Source of the DNA: Nitrospira sp.
GTDB taxonomy: Bacteria > Nitrospirota > Nitrospiria > Nitrospirales > Nitrospiraceae
Direction of reading: 5' to 3'
Assembly (NCBI GenBank): GCA_030653545.1
Contig: JAURZE010000015.1
Location: forward strand, 39,234-103,233
Length of the DNA: 64,000 bases
The notes beneath the pieces are model-generated. The model saw nothing but the letters and a program-made list of their open reading frames with translations. It searched no databases and was not told the DNA's origin. This document shows, one piece after another, positions 17,078 through 25,622 of this stretch (positions within the stretch are counted from its first letter, which is position 1; every line of letters starts with the position of its first letter). Position numbers and translations under genes: made by a program.

Positions 17078-18643
17078 GTGCTGCTATTCGATTCCCCATC
17101 GCTCATCGCACTGAATCTTGAACTTCGATTGTCCATGCGGAAGCTGCTCCAGGATCTCGGCCGGGAGTTGCAGGACGATTACGCTGAATTGGCATCACAG
17201 CTCGTGTTTCCAGCAGACTATGTGCAATTTCTCAGTCGCAGGTTGAAAGCTGAGGACTTGTCCAATTGGAAAGTCGTCGGGTGGATCGAGTCGCTGAACG
17301 ATTGTGTGTACTTTCTGGATATTTGGCAGCAGTGGCGGACGGAGTCGGACCGCCGGGAGTTTGCCGAACAGCTGTTTGCTGAGTGTCAGGAAAAGTTTTT
17401 CGAAAATAGTTATCTCGACGAGCTGTTTCCCAAAGGTAAACCGCAGGTGACTGGTCTGGATGGCCGGCTCGCGCGGCTGTGCAAGCGACTGGCGCAGGAT
17501 ATTGCGCAAGAAGCCCTGTGGCTCGATCCCGCCGCTGCGACCGCCTGGTGCCGCATGGGCAAGAAGGTGCCGTGGAACGTGCCGGGCAACCTGGCGCAGA
17601 ACTTTGAAAAAGCGGAGGAGGCCGGTGCCGTACCCCTTGGAGTCGCAGGGGATCAATGCGAAGCGCCGCCTTCTCTGAAGCGTGTCCTGACGCGCGCAAA
17701 AAGCCGTGCGGTCTTTCGCATCGATGAGACTGGGATTGCCTTGAAAGTCGGGCGACTACTTGCCCCGGTCTGGTCTGCTGTCGGCGGGCAGGCTCAATGG
17801 CATTGGGCGGTGCGTCCGACCGCTGAAGTTCTGTGTACCTCATATGGCGCAGTGACCGTCGGATCCACCCTCATGTATGGCAAAGACCGTCAGCCGAAGA
17901 AGGTGGTTCCGACAGACCCGAAGCAGGCCGCACGGATCCGGCGGGCCTGGGAAACGATTCATACGGCATGGCCTGAAGGGCATGAGGTCCTGGCGCTGTT
18001 GACCTCGCGGATTATTCCGCTCAACGCGAAGGGCGTCGTCAGTTTCAGTTACCGCCATCGTCCCGGCCTCTCCTTCATCAATTGTTTCGACCGTGACAAT
18101 CTCGACCTTATCGACGATCTGATTCACGAGAACAGCCACCACCACTTGAATCTGCTCCTGCGCAAACACGTCATGTATCACGGCGACCGCAATCAGCAGA
18201 TCTTTTATTCGCCCTGGCGCCGGAGCCTGCGCCCATTGCGCGGGATTCTGCACGCGACCTTTACCTTCACCATGGGGGCGCTGCTGTTCGAGCGGCTCTC
18301 GTCGTGGGCCGAGACGAAGCAGGGAATGAAGCAGTGGAAAGCGGCCGGATTAACGCAGCGCGATCTCATGCGGGCGCGCTTTCGCTGCCTTGAAGAGATC
18401 GAATCAGTCCGCTACTCGATTCAGGATCTGGAATATGCCGGCGGGCATCTGAAGTGGTTGACCGGATCCGGCGCACGTTTAGTGAGGCAGCTGGAAGAGC
18501 AGATCGGGAATGCCGAAGCGCACATCCTCTGCCACCGCGAAGCGGTCATGCGCTCCACGTTCGGCCCCGCCATCCGGCGCCACATCAAGGAGCTTCAGCA
18601 GGCCCGCCAAGCCTTCGGGCCGGTGCGGTTGGGGGCGGTGTAA
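17078..18643 (+). CDS. HExxH-motif protein, peptide beta-hydroxylase-like
   Basis: From a GTG with GGGAGG six bases upstream the protein has 521 residues. An upstream in-frame ATG at 16961 has no ribosome site and encodes unlikely sequence. The central motif is HENSH at residues 350-354 in DLIDDLIHENSHHHLNLLL. This arrangement matches proteins annotated as HEXXH-motif peptide-modification proteins, recently reclassified as 2-oxoglutarate-dependent HExxH peptide beta-hydroxylases. The N-terminal 200 residues are alpha-helical and unassigned. No precursor peptide or other modification enzyme is visible nearby. A degraded copy of its 3' end occurs at 19824. Confidence 0.62.
   Translation: MLLFDSPSLIALNLELRLSMRKLLQDLGRELQDDYAELASQLVFPADYVQFLSRRLKAEDLSNWKVVGWIESLNDCVYFLDIWQQWRTESDRREFAEQLFAECQEKFFENSYLDELFPKGKPQVTGLDGRLARLCKRLAQDIAQEALWLDPAAATAWCRMGKKVPWNVPGNLAQNFEKAEEAGAVPLGVAGDQCEAPPSLKRVLTRAKSRAVFRIDETGIALKVGRLLAPVWSAVGGQAQWHWAVRPTAEVLCTSYGAVTVGSTLMYGKDRQPKKVVPTDPKQAARIRRAWETIHTAWPEGHEVLALLTSRIIPLNAKGVVSFSYRHRPGLSFINCFDRDNLDLIDDLIHENSHHHLNLLLRKHVMYHGDRNQQIFYSPWRRSLRPLRGILHATFTFTMGALLFERLSSWAETKQGMKQWKAAGLTQRDLMRARFRCLEEIESVRYSIQDLEYAGGHLKWLTGSGARLVRQLEEQIGNAEAHILCHREAVMRSTFGPAIRRHIKELQQARQAFGPVRLGAV
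18560..18628 (+). repeat. Gene tail duplicated at 19824
   Basis: The coding segment for the last residues before LGAV of the HExxH protein recurs at 19824-19891. The last 45 bases differ at about five positions and a one-base indel lies further 5'. It flanks the toxin-antitoxin fragments with the second copy. Confidence 0.75.
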
Positions 18644-18701
18644 GCAGGCCGATCCCCCTGGTTCGTTGTTCTTGTGCGAAGGCTGGGGTATCATCCCAAC
18701 C

Positions 18702-18872
18702 ATGAAGCGGCACGTTCTTAAAGTCAGGAAGGCTACTGTTAGTAAAGCCAAGAAGGGCAGCCTTCCAGAATCTGCTGCAATGCGGCGCAAGGTAAAACAA
18801 ACCTTTGCGGCGCAGGTCGATGCGTTCATCGACCGCTATCGCCCCGCTCTCGAAGCCCTCGCCAAGCGGTGA
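18702..18872 (+). CDS. Probable antitoxin of a Phd/Doc-like pair
   Basis: A 56-residue basic protein (begins MKRHVLKVRKATVSKAKKGS, ends EALAKR) whose stop overlaps the next start as GTGA. Size, charge and tight coupling to a Doc-family reading frame suggest it is the cognate antitoxin. It does not show a clear Phd fold motif, so the family is unassigned. Confidence 0.55.
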   Translation: MKRHVLKVRKATVSKAKKGSLPESAAMRRKVKQTFAAQVDAFIDRYRPALEALAKR

Positions 18873-19261
18873 TCTATCTCAGTGTCGAGCAGGTTCTCTT
18901 TCTTTACGATCGCTTGATCGAGGAGACGGGTGGGCAGCACGGTGTCCGCGATCTCGGTGGACTACAGTAGGCTCTCGCGCTTCCGCAGGCGGTCATCGCT
19001 GATACTGAGTTCTATCCAGACGTGTTCAGTAAGGCCGCGGTTTTACTGGATGGGCTGACGAGAAATCATCCCTTTCTCGATGGGAATAAACGGATCAGTA
19101 TTGCGACCGCCGCCCTGTTTCTGGAAGTGAACGGCTATCGCGTGACTACGACGAATACTGATTTGGAAGGGTTTACAATACATGTGACGACGATGGAGCC
19201 AGGCCTTGATCAGATTACCAAGTGGTTCAGAGACAAAACCGTTCGAATCGCCCGGCGTTGA
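18869..19261 (+). pseudogene. Doc/Fic-family toxin with in-frame amber stop
   Basis: Reading from the GTG gives MIYLSVEQVLFLYDRLIEE and GGQHGVRDLGG, then a TAG at 18968-18970 (codon 34), then ALALPQAVIADTEFYP in the same frame. The Fic catalytic motif HPFLDGNKR is intact at about residues 70-78. In Doc homologues the TAG position normally holds a sense codon within a conserved segment, so a single base change explains the break. Doc toxins phosphorylate EF-Tu. The product is either dead, made by suppression or restarted downstream at 19022. All 131 codons otherwise align with full-length Doc. Confidence 0.8.
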
Positions 19262-19285
19262 TCAAAAGCCCATAGAGGTGATGCC

Positions 19286-19405
19286 ATGGACACGAATTCA
19301 AATAAGGTACAAGCCAAGGTTGGAGTAGGCCGGGCGGGGATCAAGGCGATTGCCAAGGACCTTCGCAAACAGTACGGATCAATGCTGAAACGGCTGGCAG
19401 GCTAA
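19286..19405 (+). CDS. Short basic peptide of unknown function
   Basis: A 39-residue frame starting MDTNSNKVQAKVGVGRAG and ending QYGSMLKRLAG, with GAGGTG upstream. It is 24 bases after the doc relic. It may be a real micro-protein or the end of a decayed accessory gene. I do not recognise it. Confidence 0.35.
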   Translation: MDTNSNKVQAKVGVGRAGIKAIAKDLRKQYGSMLKRLAG

Positions 19406-19417
19406 AGAAGCTATAGG

Positions 19418-19615
19418 TCACGAAAGGCGGCGGTAGGGTTCGGTATTCTTCTCCATCACCCGCATGGCAGTGGCACGGAATGCGTCATCAGGCTGACCAA
19501 TGAAGTCCATGATGCCGAGGCGCACGATCTGCTCGACCGTCAGCCCCTCGCGTTTACCCAATACCTCCAATCGCCGCATTTCTTCATCTGAAAGAGAAAT
19601 CGTGACCGTTGCCAT
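19418..19615 (-). CDS. Ribbon-helix-helix antitoxin-like protein
   Basis: Sixty-five residues. The start TVTISLSDEEMRRLEVLGKR fits a CopG-type ribbon-helix-helix DNA-binding fold, and the C-terminal part (DDAFRATAMRVMEKNTEPYRRLS) resembles antitoxins that partner Doc/Fic toxins. It faces the doc relic and has no intact toxin next to it, so it appears orphaned. Confidence 0.7.
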   Translation of the reverse strand: MATVTISLSDEEMRRLEVLGKREGLTVEQIVRLGIMDFIGQPDDAFRATAMRVMEKNTEPYRRLS

Positions 19616-19823
19616 GATTGGTTCCTTCGCTTTGGATGCTGCAACTCATAATGAAGTTAGCATAGGGGAAAGGATTTCTGAGGGCAAACTCTTGAAGTGA
19701 ACCTGCCCTCATATAAAGAAGCTTCACCAAGTTCATCGAATGTACGGGTTGGTCTGGTGGTCAAGAGAGGACGGTTCAAAGCACCATTCTCGTTCCTGCT
19801 GAGAAACGATTTATTACTCCATT

Positions 19824-19891
19824 TTCGGCCCCGTCCTCCGCTGCCTATCAAGGAGCTTCATCAGGCCCGCCAAGTCTTTGGACCTGTGCGG
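19824..19891 (+). repeat. Degraded second copy of the HExxH gene tail
   Basis: Nearly matches 18560-18628 and would encode IKELHQARQVFGPVR in place of IKELQQARQAFGPVR. The reading frame around it does not resemble the rest of the HExxH protein, so this is a scar. The remaining gene-free part of 19616-19911 shows nothing else I can support. Confidence 0.72.
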
Positions 19892-19911
19892 ACGACATTG
19901 CTAACTCAGCG

Positions 19912-21054
19912 TTATAGATCTTGGTAATTTGCGAGTATTTCGGGAAGCTGGTTGTAGGAGGTGGCTTTAGCAAAGAAGCCCACAGCCTCGTGAATATAGG
20001 GATCGCGTCGAGCCGCCTGTGTTAGAAACTCGTGAGTACGTTTGTCTACGATGATTGCATCTACATAGGGGGCGAGACAAGCGAGATAATCATCCCCGAG
20101 GTCGCTTCCGCTGGCTCGAGGCGCCGACCTTCGGGCATCTCGAATTGCCCTTTGAAGTATTTCTGAAGGTATTTTTGCATCTCGAATATTTCCCCAAACT
20201 AGTTCGAGATCTATCTCCATTTGATTAGTAGCAACTCTTGCGAGTTTTCGAAGTCGTGCTAACCGCTTAAACTCACCTAAGGTTGTGCTATCGGTAATAT
20301 CGCTCTTAGGGACATCATGCTGTTCCACGAAAGCATCAAAAGCATTGCTGCTTCGTTGTATTGCTTCGCCCAAGTTTTTAGCCACCATGCTGACAAAGTC
20401 TTCAGCTGTTCTGTGAGGATCAATGAGCCTAGCGTCTCCGCGCTGAGATAAGTCCTCTGTGGTCTTGGAGATTTCTTCAATCAGTGGCTGCTTAAAGGCC
20501 CCGGGGTCGTTGATTTGGATGTTCCGAAGCTTCCCGATCTCAGTGGCATCGTTTATTCTACCCTCAGAATGTAGAATTGAAGAAACTTCCTGCTCGCGAG
20601 TCGCCATTGCTTCGAGTGTTGAGTGCATGGACTCCCAATCATCAAGCATGGCGATATCTGTGGGCGGTCCGTATTGAAGGAGTCGTGCCCTAACTGCTTC
20701 TCGCATTTTATGAAAGTCTATGGTCGGGAACGCAGCTATGGCAGCAACCTCTGCCTCAAAAACATCGACGACTGCTCCTAGCATTTTCGGATTGTAGGAT
20801 CTGCCGATCCAGGCTATTTGCGAGAATGATCTGAGAAAATCTATTCGTCTCCGACCTATTTCTATATCAGCATGGCGTACAAGTTCTATGAAGTGGTGTA
20901 AGCATATGATCGGTGTCCAGGTAGCATCGAACAGGCGCTTTTGAACTTCGTGTGCTGAGCTGCAAAGTTTAGGATTTTTGGCCAAAGCGTCTTTGGCCCA
21001 AGAGGCGAGTATTGAGGAGTCAATTGCAACGAATCGAGGGAGTATTAATCTCAC
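19912..21054 (-). CDS. Putative PIN-like domain protein, uncharacterised
   Basis: A 380-residue protein from a GTG start without a clear ribosome site. The ends resemble a PIN nuclease split across a long insert: FVAIDSSILASWAKD at residues 8-22 supplies the first acidic strand, and DLGDDYLACLAPYVDAIIVDKRTHEFL near residue 330 supplies the later acidic residues and the VDK strand. The 250-residue middle is helical and unassigned. Base composition is visibly more AT-rich than its neighbours, suggesting recent acquisition. It lies next to toxin-antitoxin remnants. An RNase toxin or defence role is possible but is inference. Confidence 0.6.
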   Translation of the reverse strand: MRLILPRFVAIDSSILASWAKDALAKNPKLCSSAHEVQKRLFDATWTPIICLHHFIELVRHADIEIGRRRIDFLRSFSQIAWIGRSYNPKMLGAVVDVFEAEVAAIAAFPTIDFHKMREAVRARLLQYGPPTDIAMLDDWESMHSTLEAMATREQEVSSILHSEGRINDATEIGKLRNIQINDPGAFKQPLIEEISKTTEDLSQRGDARLIDPHRTAEDFVSMVAKNLGEAIQRSSNAFDAFVEQHDVPKSDITDSTTLGEFKRLARLRKLARVATNQMEIDLELVWGNIRDAKIPSEILQRAIRDARRSAPRASGSDLGDDYLACLAPYVDAIIVDKRTHEFLTQAARRDPYIHEAVGFFAKATSYNQLPEILANYQDL

Positions 21055-21169
21055 AATCGTTATTCGTGAAGGTGGAAATCTTCTTCAGGGTGTTCGAAAA
21101 GGTCGTTCGGTAAAGGCGAAGCGAGGCAGAATCAAAGTAGTACTCACTCCCTGGTATTCATTGCAATCC

Positions 21170-22294
21170 TCACGGCTCGACCACCACATCTACAAACGCC
21201 GGCAGGCTATCTGCCCCCTTCTTATCCGTCACGCGTAGCTTGAATCGATAGGTGCGGGGCTCGGAGACGTGGGGAGCTTGGAAGGAGGCTTCGGGGCCAT
21301 TCACATCGAGGAGCGGCACTTTACTGCCGCGGACTTGGCTCCACGAATAGTAGAGCGCTTCGCCTTCCGCATCGCTGCTGTTCAACCCGCTCAGCTTCAC
21401 CTTCGTTCCAGCCTTCACCGTTTTGTTCTTGCCTGCATCAGCGACCGGTGGTTCGTTGGGCTCATCGTTCACGGTCACATGGATGTCGAGCGATGCCTGT
21501 TTGCCGCGATTGGTCACGGTCAGGATCGTCTTGCCGTTGCCGACGATTTGCAGCATTCCACCGCTCAGGACCTTGATGACGGCGGGGTTAGCGCTCTGGT
21601 AGCTGGTGCCGCTGGCCGGCGAGGCGAGCGGCCGCACGACTCCGTCGGCGAACTCGCCGACGACTGGAAGTTCGAAGACCTTGCCCAGCGAATCGACATG
21701 GCCGAAGGCCGATGACTGCCCTGTGCGTCCCAGTTGCAACGGTTTGTCCGTCTCGAAGTCGATCGTCTGCAGGGCCGCTTCCGGCTCAACCTTCACCATG
21801 ACTTCGTCGAACACGGTGCGAGTTCCCAAACGTCCACGTGAAATTTCTGCGACGGCCAGCAGGCGCATCAGTCCGATCGCTTCCTGTGGAACTTTCAGGG
21901 AGCCGCCGAACGGCGGCGTTTGGTCCGAACTGGAGGAGAGGGCGGCGACGGCGACCACCGGGGCGCCGGAGATGCTGTCTTTCCGGGAGAAGCGATCATC
22001 GCTCAGCCTATCTTGCTGGGGCATGATCGACACCTCGGAGTCGTCCTGCTGCACGAGGGTCTCGGCCTGTTCCCCGTACCAGTAGTAACGGACCTTCACG
22101 ATGCCGCTGTCTGCGCCCAGATCGACTGTGACGGTGACGGCTTGACCGGATTTCAGCGTGGCGCCGTCGGCCGGGGCCGCGATTTTAAACGCAAAGGTTG
22201 GGTCTGCTGACAGCAGGCTGCCGACAGCCAAGGTCAAGAGGTACAGGCTTCGAATCCACGGTTGACGCGTCACACTTGGCGCTTCATGAACCAT
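21170..22294 (-). CDS. Secreted Ig/PKD-like repeat protein
   Basis: From the ATG three bases after the upstream stop (GAGG ahead), it has 374 residues. An N-terminal signal peptide (SLYLLTLAVGSLLSADPTFA) is followed by a beta-rich region starting FKIAAPADGATLKSGQAVTV. A Big-type Ig segment (SYQSANPAVIKVLSGGMLQI) comes next, then a PKD/K319-type domain (PPVADAGKNKTVKAGTKVKL, then LNSSDAEGEALYYSWSQVRG). It would be periplasmic or surface-exposed and may bind polymers or proteins. It is tightly coupled to the KimA-like transporter, which is unusual. Confidence 0.78.
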   Translation of the reverse strand: MVHEAPSVTRQPWIRSLYLLTLAVGSLLSADPTFAFKIAAPADGATLKSGQAVTVTVDLGADSGIVKVRYYWYGEQAETLVQQDDSEVSIMPQQDRLSDDRFSRKDSISGAPVVAVAALSSSSDQTPPFGGSLKVPQEAIGLMRLLAVAEISRGRLGTRTVFDEVMVKVEPEAALQTIDFETDKPLQLGRTGQSSAFGHVDSLGKVFELPVVGEFADGVVRPLASPASGTSYQSANPAVIKVLSGGMLQIVGNGKTILTVTNRGKQASLDIHVTVNDEPNEPPVADAGKNKTVKAGTKVKLSGLNSSDAEGEALYYSWSQVRGSKVPLLDVNGPEASFQAPHVSEPRTYRFKLRVTDKKGADSLPAFVDVVVEP

Positions 22295-22296
22295 TG

Positions 22297-24120
22297 CTAC
22301 CTCGTCAGGTGGTAGGGCACATCGGTCAACACGACACGATCTTTGAAGAGCAGGGCTCCTTTCAAGAGCAGCGCCCGTTGATTGTGGAGGATATTCTGCC
22401 ACCATCGGGCCGGCAAGATCTCCGGGATGACGACAGTGATCCAGCAATCAGGATCCTTCTGTTGGAGGTCCTCAATGTAGTCGAGGATCGACCCGAGAAT
22501 GGAGCGGTAAGGCGATGGGAGGACGACAAGCGGCACGCCGCAGCCCCACTGGGCCCACTTCATTTCGACGAGCGCGGTTTCTTCTTTGTCGACATCAACC
22601 AGGATGGCGCGAATCTCGCCGCCCCGGCTTCGGGCATAGTCCACGGCGCGGACCACCGAGCGATTGACCCCTCCGATCGGCATAATCACAAGGTTGCGGC
22701 GGGGCCGCGGCGGGCGGGTGTCCCGGGTGAGCGATACCTGTTCGGCGACCGCTTTGTAGTGCGCTCGAATCCCGCGGAACATCATGATGAGGATTGCGAC
22801 AAGCAGAAAGACGATCCATGCGCCCTGCACAAACTTGGTGGTGGCAATGATGACGGTTGCCACGCCGGTGGTGATCGCGCCGATGCCATTCACCACGAGC
22901 TTTTTGCGCCAGTGCAGGCCCCGTTTGACCAGCCAGCGCTTGACCATGCCGGCTTGGGATAGGGTGAATGAGACAAAGACGCCGATAGCATAGAGGGGGA
23001 TTAAGGCGTGAGTGTCGCCACGGAAGATCACGAGTAGCAGACAGGCGAAAAACCCGAGAATGAAAATACCGTTGGAGAAGACCAGTCGATCGCCAAAGCT
23101 GGCCATCTGATGCGGCATATACCCGTCCCTGGCCAGGATGGACGACAGGTGAGGAAATCCCGCGAAGGCGCTATTGGCGGCCAGGATGAGGAGGAGCATG
23201 GTGCTGATTTGGACCGCGTAGTAGATGGCGCCGGAACCGAATGTGAGGCGTGCTAGTTGCGAGACGACTGTTTCATCTGCTTTGGCGAGAATGCCGTAGT
23301 GGTAGGCCATCCAGCTGATGCCCATAAACAGAACAGCGAGGATGGCCGACATCCAGATCATGGTCGTCGCGGCATTCTTGGATTCCGGCTCGCGGAAGGC
23401 TTTCACGCCGTTCGAGATCACTTCCATTCCGGTGACCGCCGAACAGCCGGCGGCAAAGGCGCGCAGGATCAGAAACAGCGTTACCCCGTCAAAGCTGTCT
23501 TGGCCGGCCGTGGTGGGAGGCGCGACGGGCACAGCTCCTGGTCCGACCAGAGATTGGATCGTCCCAATGACGACCATGATGCCGAGTGCGCCGATGGCAA
23601 AATAGGTCGGGACTGCGAAGAATTTTCCGGATTCGCGCACGCCGCGGAGATTCATGACGATGATGAAGAGGATCGCCGTCAATCCCAGTGCCTCCCGGTG
23701 AGGGAAGAGTATGGGGACGGCTGACGTGAGGGCGGCAATGCCGGCGGCCACGCTGACGGCGACCGTCAGGATGTAGTCGATCATCAGCGCGCCGGCGGCG
23801 ATCAAGGCCGGGAGTTCGCCCAGATTGGATCGAGCGACGATATAGGCGCCGCCTCCCCCGGGGTATTCGTAGATGATCTGGCGGTAGGAGATCGTCAGAA
23901 TCAGGGTCAGCATCAGAATGGCGACGCTCACGGGAATCGACCAGGAGACGGCGGCGGAGCCGGCCAGAATCAGGACGAGGAGAATTTCCTCCGTGGCGTA
24001 GGCCACCGATGAAATCGCATTGGAGGAGAAAATGGCCAGAGCCAGCGTTTTGGAAAGCCGTTCGTGCGCCGCTTGTGTCGTCTTCAGAGGGTCGCCGACG
24101 AGCCAACGTTTCAGAAGCAT
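22297..24120 (-). CDS. KimA-like APC-superfamily potassium/amino-acid transporter
   Basis: A 607-residue transporter with about 12 helices. LSKTLALAIFSSNAISSVAYATEEIL and SYRQIIYEYPGGGGAYIVAR are the conserved first-helix and GGGAYI segments of APC permeases, and the whole matches the Bacillus KimA/YdaO architecture in length. A cytosolic C-terminal domain (about 480-607) begins after the last helix. KimA imports potassium with protons. Other APC members carry amino acids, so the substrate is not certain. No c-di-AMP riboswitch was recognised upstream. Confidence 0.8.
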   Translation of the reverse strand: MLLKRWLVGDPLKTTQAAHERLSKTLALAIFSSNAISSVAYATEEILLVLILAGSAAVSWSIPVSVAILMLTLILTISYRQIIYEYPGGGGAYIVARSNLGELPALIAAGALMIDYILTVAVSVAAGIAALTSAVPILFPHREALGLTAILFIIVMNLRGVRESGKFFAVPTYFAIGALGIMVVIGTIQSLVGPGAVPVAPPTTAGQDSFDGVTLFLILRAFAAGCSAVTGMEVISNGVKAFREPESKNAATTMIWMSAILAVLFMGISWMAYHYGILAKADETVVSQLARLTFGSGAIYYAVQISTMLLLILAANSAFAGFPHLSSILARDGYMPHQMASFGDRLVFSNGIFILGFFACLLLVIFRGDTHALIPLYAIGVFVSFTLSQAGMVKRWLVKRGLHWRKKLVVNGIGAITTGVATVIIATTKFVQGAWIVFLLVAILIMMFRGIRAHYKAVAEQVSLTRDTRPPRPRRNLVIMPIGGVNRSVVRAVDYARSRGGEIRAILVDVDKEETALVEMKWAQWGCGVPLVVLPSPYRSILGSILDYIEDLQQKDPDCWITVVIPEILPARWWQNILHNQRALLLKGALLFKDRVVLTDVPYHLTR

Positions 24121-24192
24121 CTTATATTATCGCACAACCGGCAGGAGGAAGGAAAAGACGCGGGAGCGGGCTGGCTGGTAGAAGGCCGAGAG

Positions 24193-24423
24193 CTATGACT
24201 GGCCGTACGTCGCTCCGAGAGCGTAGCCATCTCGACAGTCCTCGCAATGGGACTGAGCAAAGACGACCTGCTTGGCATGGAGGTTGTGTCGGGTGACGTA
24301 GGCTTGGAGCTGGGTCCAGACGCTTGTATGGCCGGCGTCGTTACTATGGTCATAGACTCGTCGGCAGAGTTCGCACATGGGAACGATTCGTGTGGTGGAT
24401 TCGGGCATGATGGGTTTGCTCAT
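24193..24423 (-). CDS. Small double-CxxC protein
   Basis: Seventy-six residues with CELC near residue 17 and CEDC near residue 60, spaced for one bound metal ion, and YVTRHNLHAKQVVFAQSHC between. GGAG lies just before the ATG. In related genomes such short CxxC proteins accompany two-component genes, as here. Function unknown. Confidence 0.6.
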   Translation of the reverse strand: MSKPIMPESTTRIVPMCELCRRVYDHSNDAGHTSVWTQLQAYVTRHNLHAKQVVFAQSHCEDCRDGYALGATYGQS

Positions 24424-24441
24424 TCTCCGTGATCGTGGCCC

Positions 24442-24858
24442 CTACTGACGCGAAAGGGTGGGGAGGATTGCAGGGTGCTGAATCCGTTCGCCGCGCAGGA
24501 TTCTGGTCAGCAGGCTGGTCAGGTCACTGGTCCGTTGTTTGACAAGAAAGCCCGAGGCCCCTGCCTCAAAAGCGGCCTCGGCATAGGCAGTGTCGTCATG
24601 GGTTGAAAAGAAGACGATCTTGGTTGCCGGGAGTTCCCGGGAGAGCTGCCGGCTTGCGGCTAAGGCGTCCCCGAACGAGGGCGTGAAATCGAGGAGGGCC
24701 AGAGCCGGCTTGTAATGGTGTGCGGCCAGCACCAGTGATTCGCCGTCCATCACGCTGGCGACCACGTCAAAGGCGCTATTCACCAAGGCCTCTGTGAGGG
24801 CCAGCATAGCGCGTGATGAATCGCCGATGATAATGGCGGGACGAGTAATTGGTGTCAC
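24442..24858 (-). CDS. Receiver-only response regulator
   Basis: From a GTG preceded by GAGGGAG the protein has 138 residues. A NarL-type receiver begins RPAIIIGDSSRAMLAL, has the phospho-acceptor in LALLDFTPS and the Lys in GFLVKQRTS. Only one acidic residue remains in the usual DD pair (GDSS). The C-terminal helix-turn-helix is missing. It is upstream of nothing on its strand except the small CxxC gene and lies just downstream of a full NarL-type regulator, so it may modulate that pair. Confidence 0.75.
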   Translation of the reverse strand: MTPITRPAIIIGDSSRAMLALTEALVNSAFDVVASVMDGESLVLAAHHYKPALALLDFTPSFGDALAASRQLSRELPATKIVFFSTHDDTAYAEAAFEAGASGFLVKQRTSDLTSLLTRILRGERIQHPAILPTLSRQ

Positions 24859-24986
24859 GATCCCGACTCCCTCGGTTTCGGCCTGTAACCGGCGGGGACT
24901 ATAGAGGGAAAACGGGAGAATGGCACCAGTAAGACTACGAGGGTGCCGGGAGAAAATTACCAAGGAGGCTGGGGGGCGGATATCGT

Positions 24987-25622
24987 CTATGACAGGCGTG
25001 CCAGCCCGTTTGTCAGAGCAAACTTAATCAGTTCAACGGTGCTGTGAAGATCCAGTTGTTGCATGAGTTGGGCTTTGTGGAACTCGACCGTTCGATGCGA
25101 AATATTCAGTTTGGTGGCGACATCTTTCGCTGAATGGCCGTCAACAATGAGCTGCAAGACTTCCTGCTGCCGCGCGGTCAGTTCAACGAGAGGCGGTTGG
25201 TCATGGCTCAGCGCGCCGTCGACCACATCTTTGGCAATCAGTGGGGTCACATAGGACTGCCCCCGCAGCACGGTGTGGAGGGCCTGAGTCAATTCGGCGC
25301 CCAGAGATTGCTTGAGGAGATAGCCGCAGGCCCCGGCCTGAAAAGCCGCGCGAACGTAGGCGGGATCCGCATGCATTGTCACAAACACCAGCCTCATCGA
25401 GGGGAACTTGGATTTTAGGGTGCGGGCGGCTTCGATGCCGTTCATCACAGGCATAGAAATGTCCAGGATGACGATGTCGGGACGATGTTGCGCGGCCGCC
25501 TTCAATAACGCCTGTCCGTCTCCGACCGTCGCCAGGAGTTCGCAGTGGGTTTCGAGGAGGCGCCGAAAGCCTTCGAGTACCAGGGTGTGGTCGTCAGCGA
25601 GAATGACGGTCGGTTTCTTCAT
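24987..25622 (-). CDS. NarL/FixJ-family response regulator
   Basis: A 211-residue regulator: receiver with DD at residues 10-11, phospho-acceptor D54 in IVILDISMP and Lys in GYLLKQSLG. A LuxR-type helix-turn-helix follows (LTARQQEVLQLIVDGHSAKD, ISHRTVEFHKAQLMQQL). It overlaps the kinase gene by four bases and is surely its partner. Target genes cannot be deduced, but the divergent copper locus is next door. Confidence 0.93.
   Translation of the reverse strand: MKKPTVILADDHTLVLEGFRRLLETHCELLATVGDGQALLKAAAQHRPDIVILDISMPVMNGIEAARTLKSKFPSMRLVFVTMHADPAYVRAAFQAGACGYLLKQSLGAELTQALHTVLRGQSYVTPLIAKDVVDGALSHDQPPLVELTARQQEVLQLIVDGHSAKDVATKLNISHRTVEFHKAQLMQQLDLHSTVELIKFALTNGLARLS

Noticed and set aside
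19697..19927. 76-codon + strand frame
   Set aside because: Contains only the copied gene tail; the rest has no recognisable sequence and no good ribosome site.
22297..24423. c-di-AMP (ydaO) riboswitch expected ahead of a KimA-like gene
   Set aside because: No sequence upstream of the start resembles the conserved riboswitch core; only a short gap and a small CxxC gene are present.
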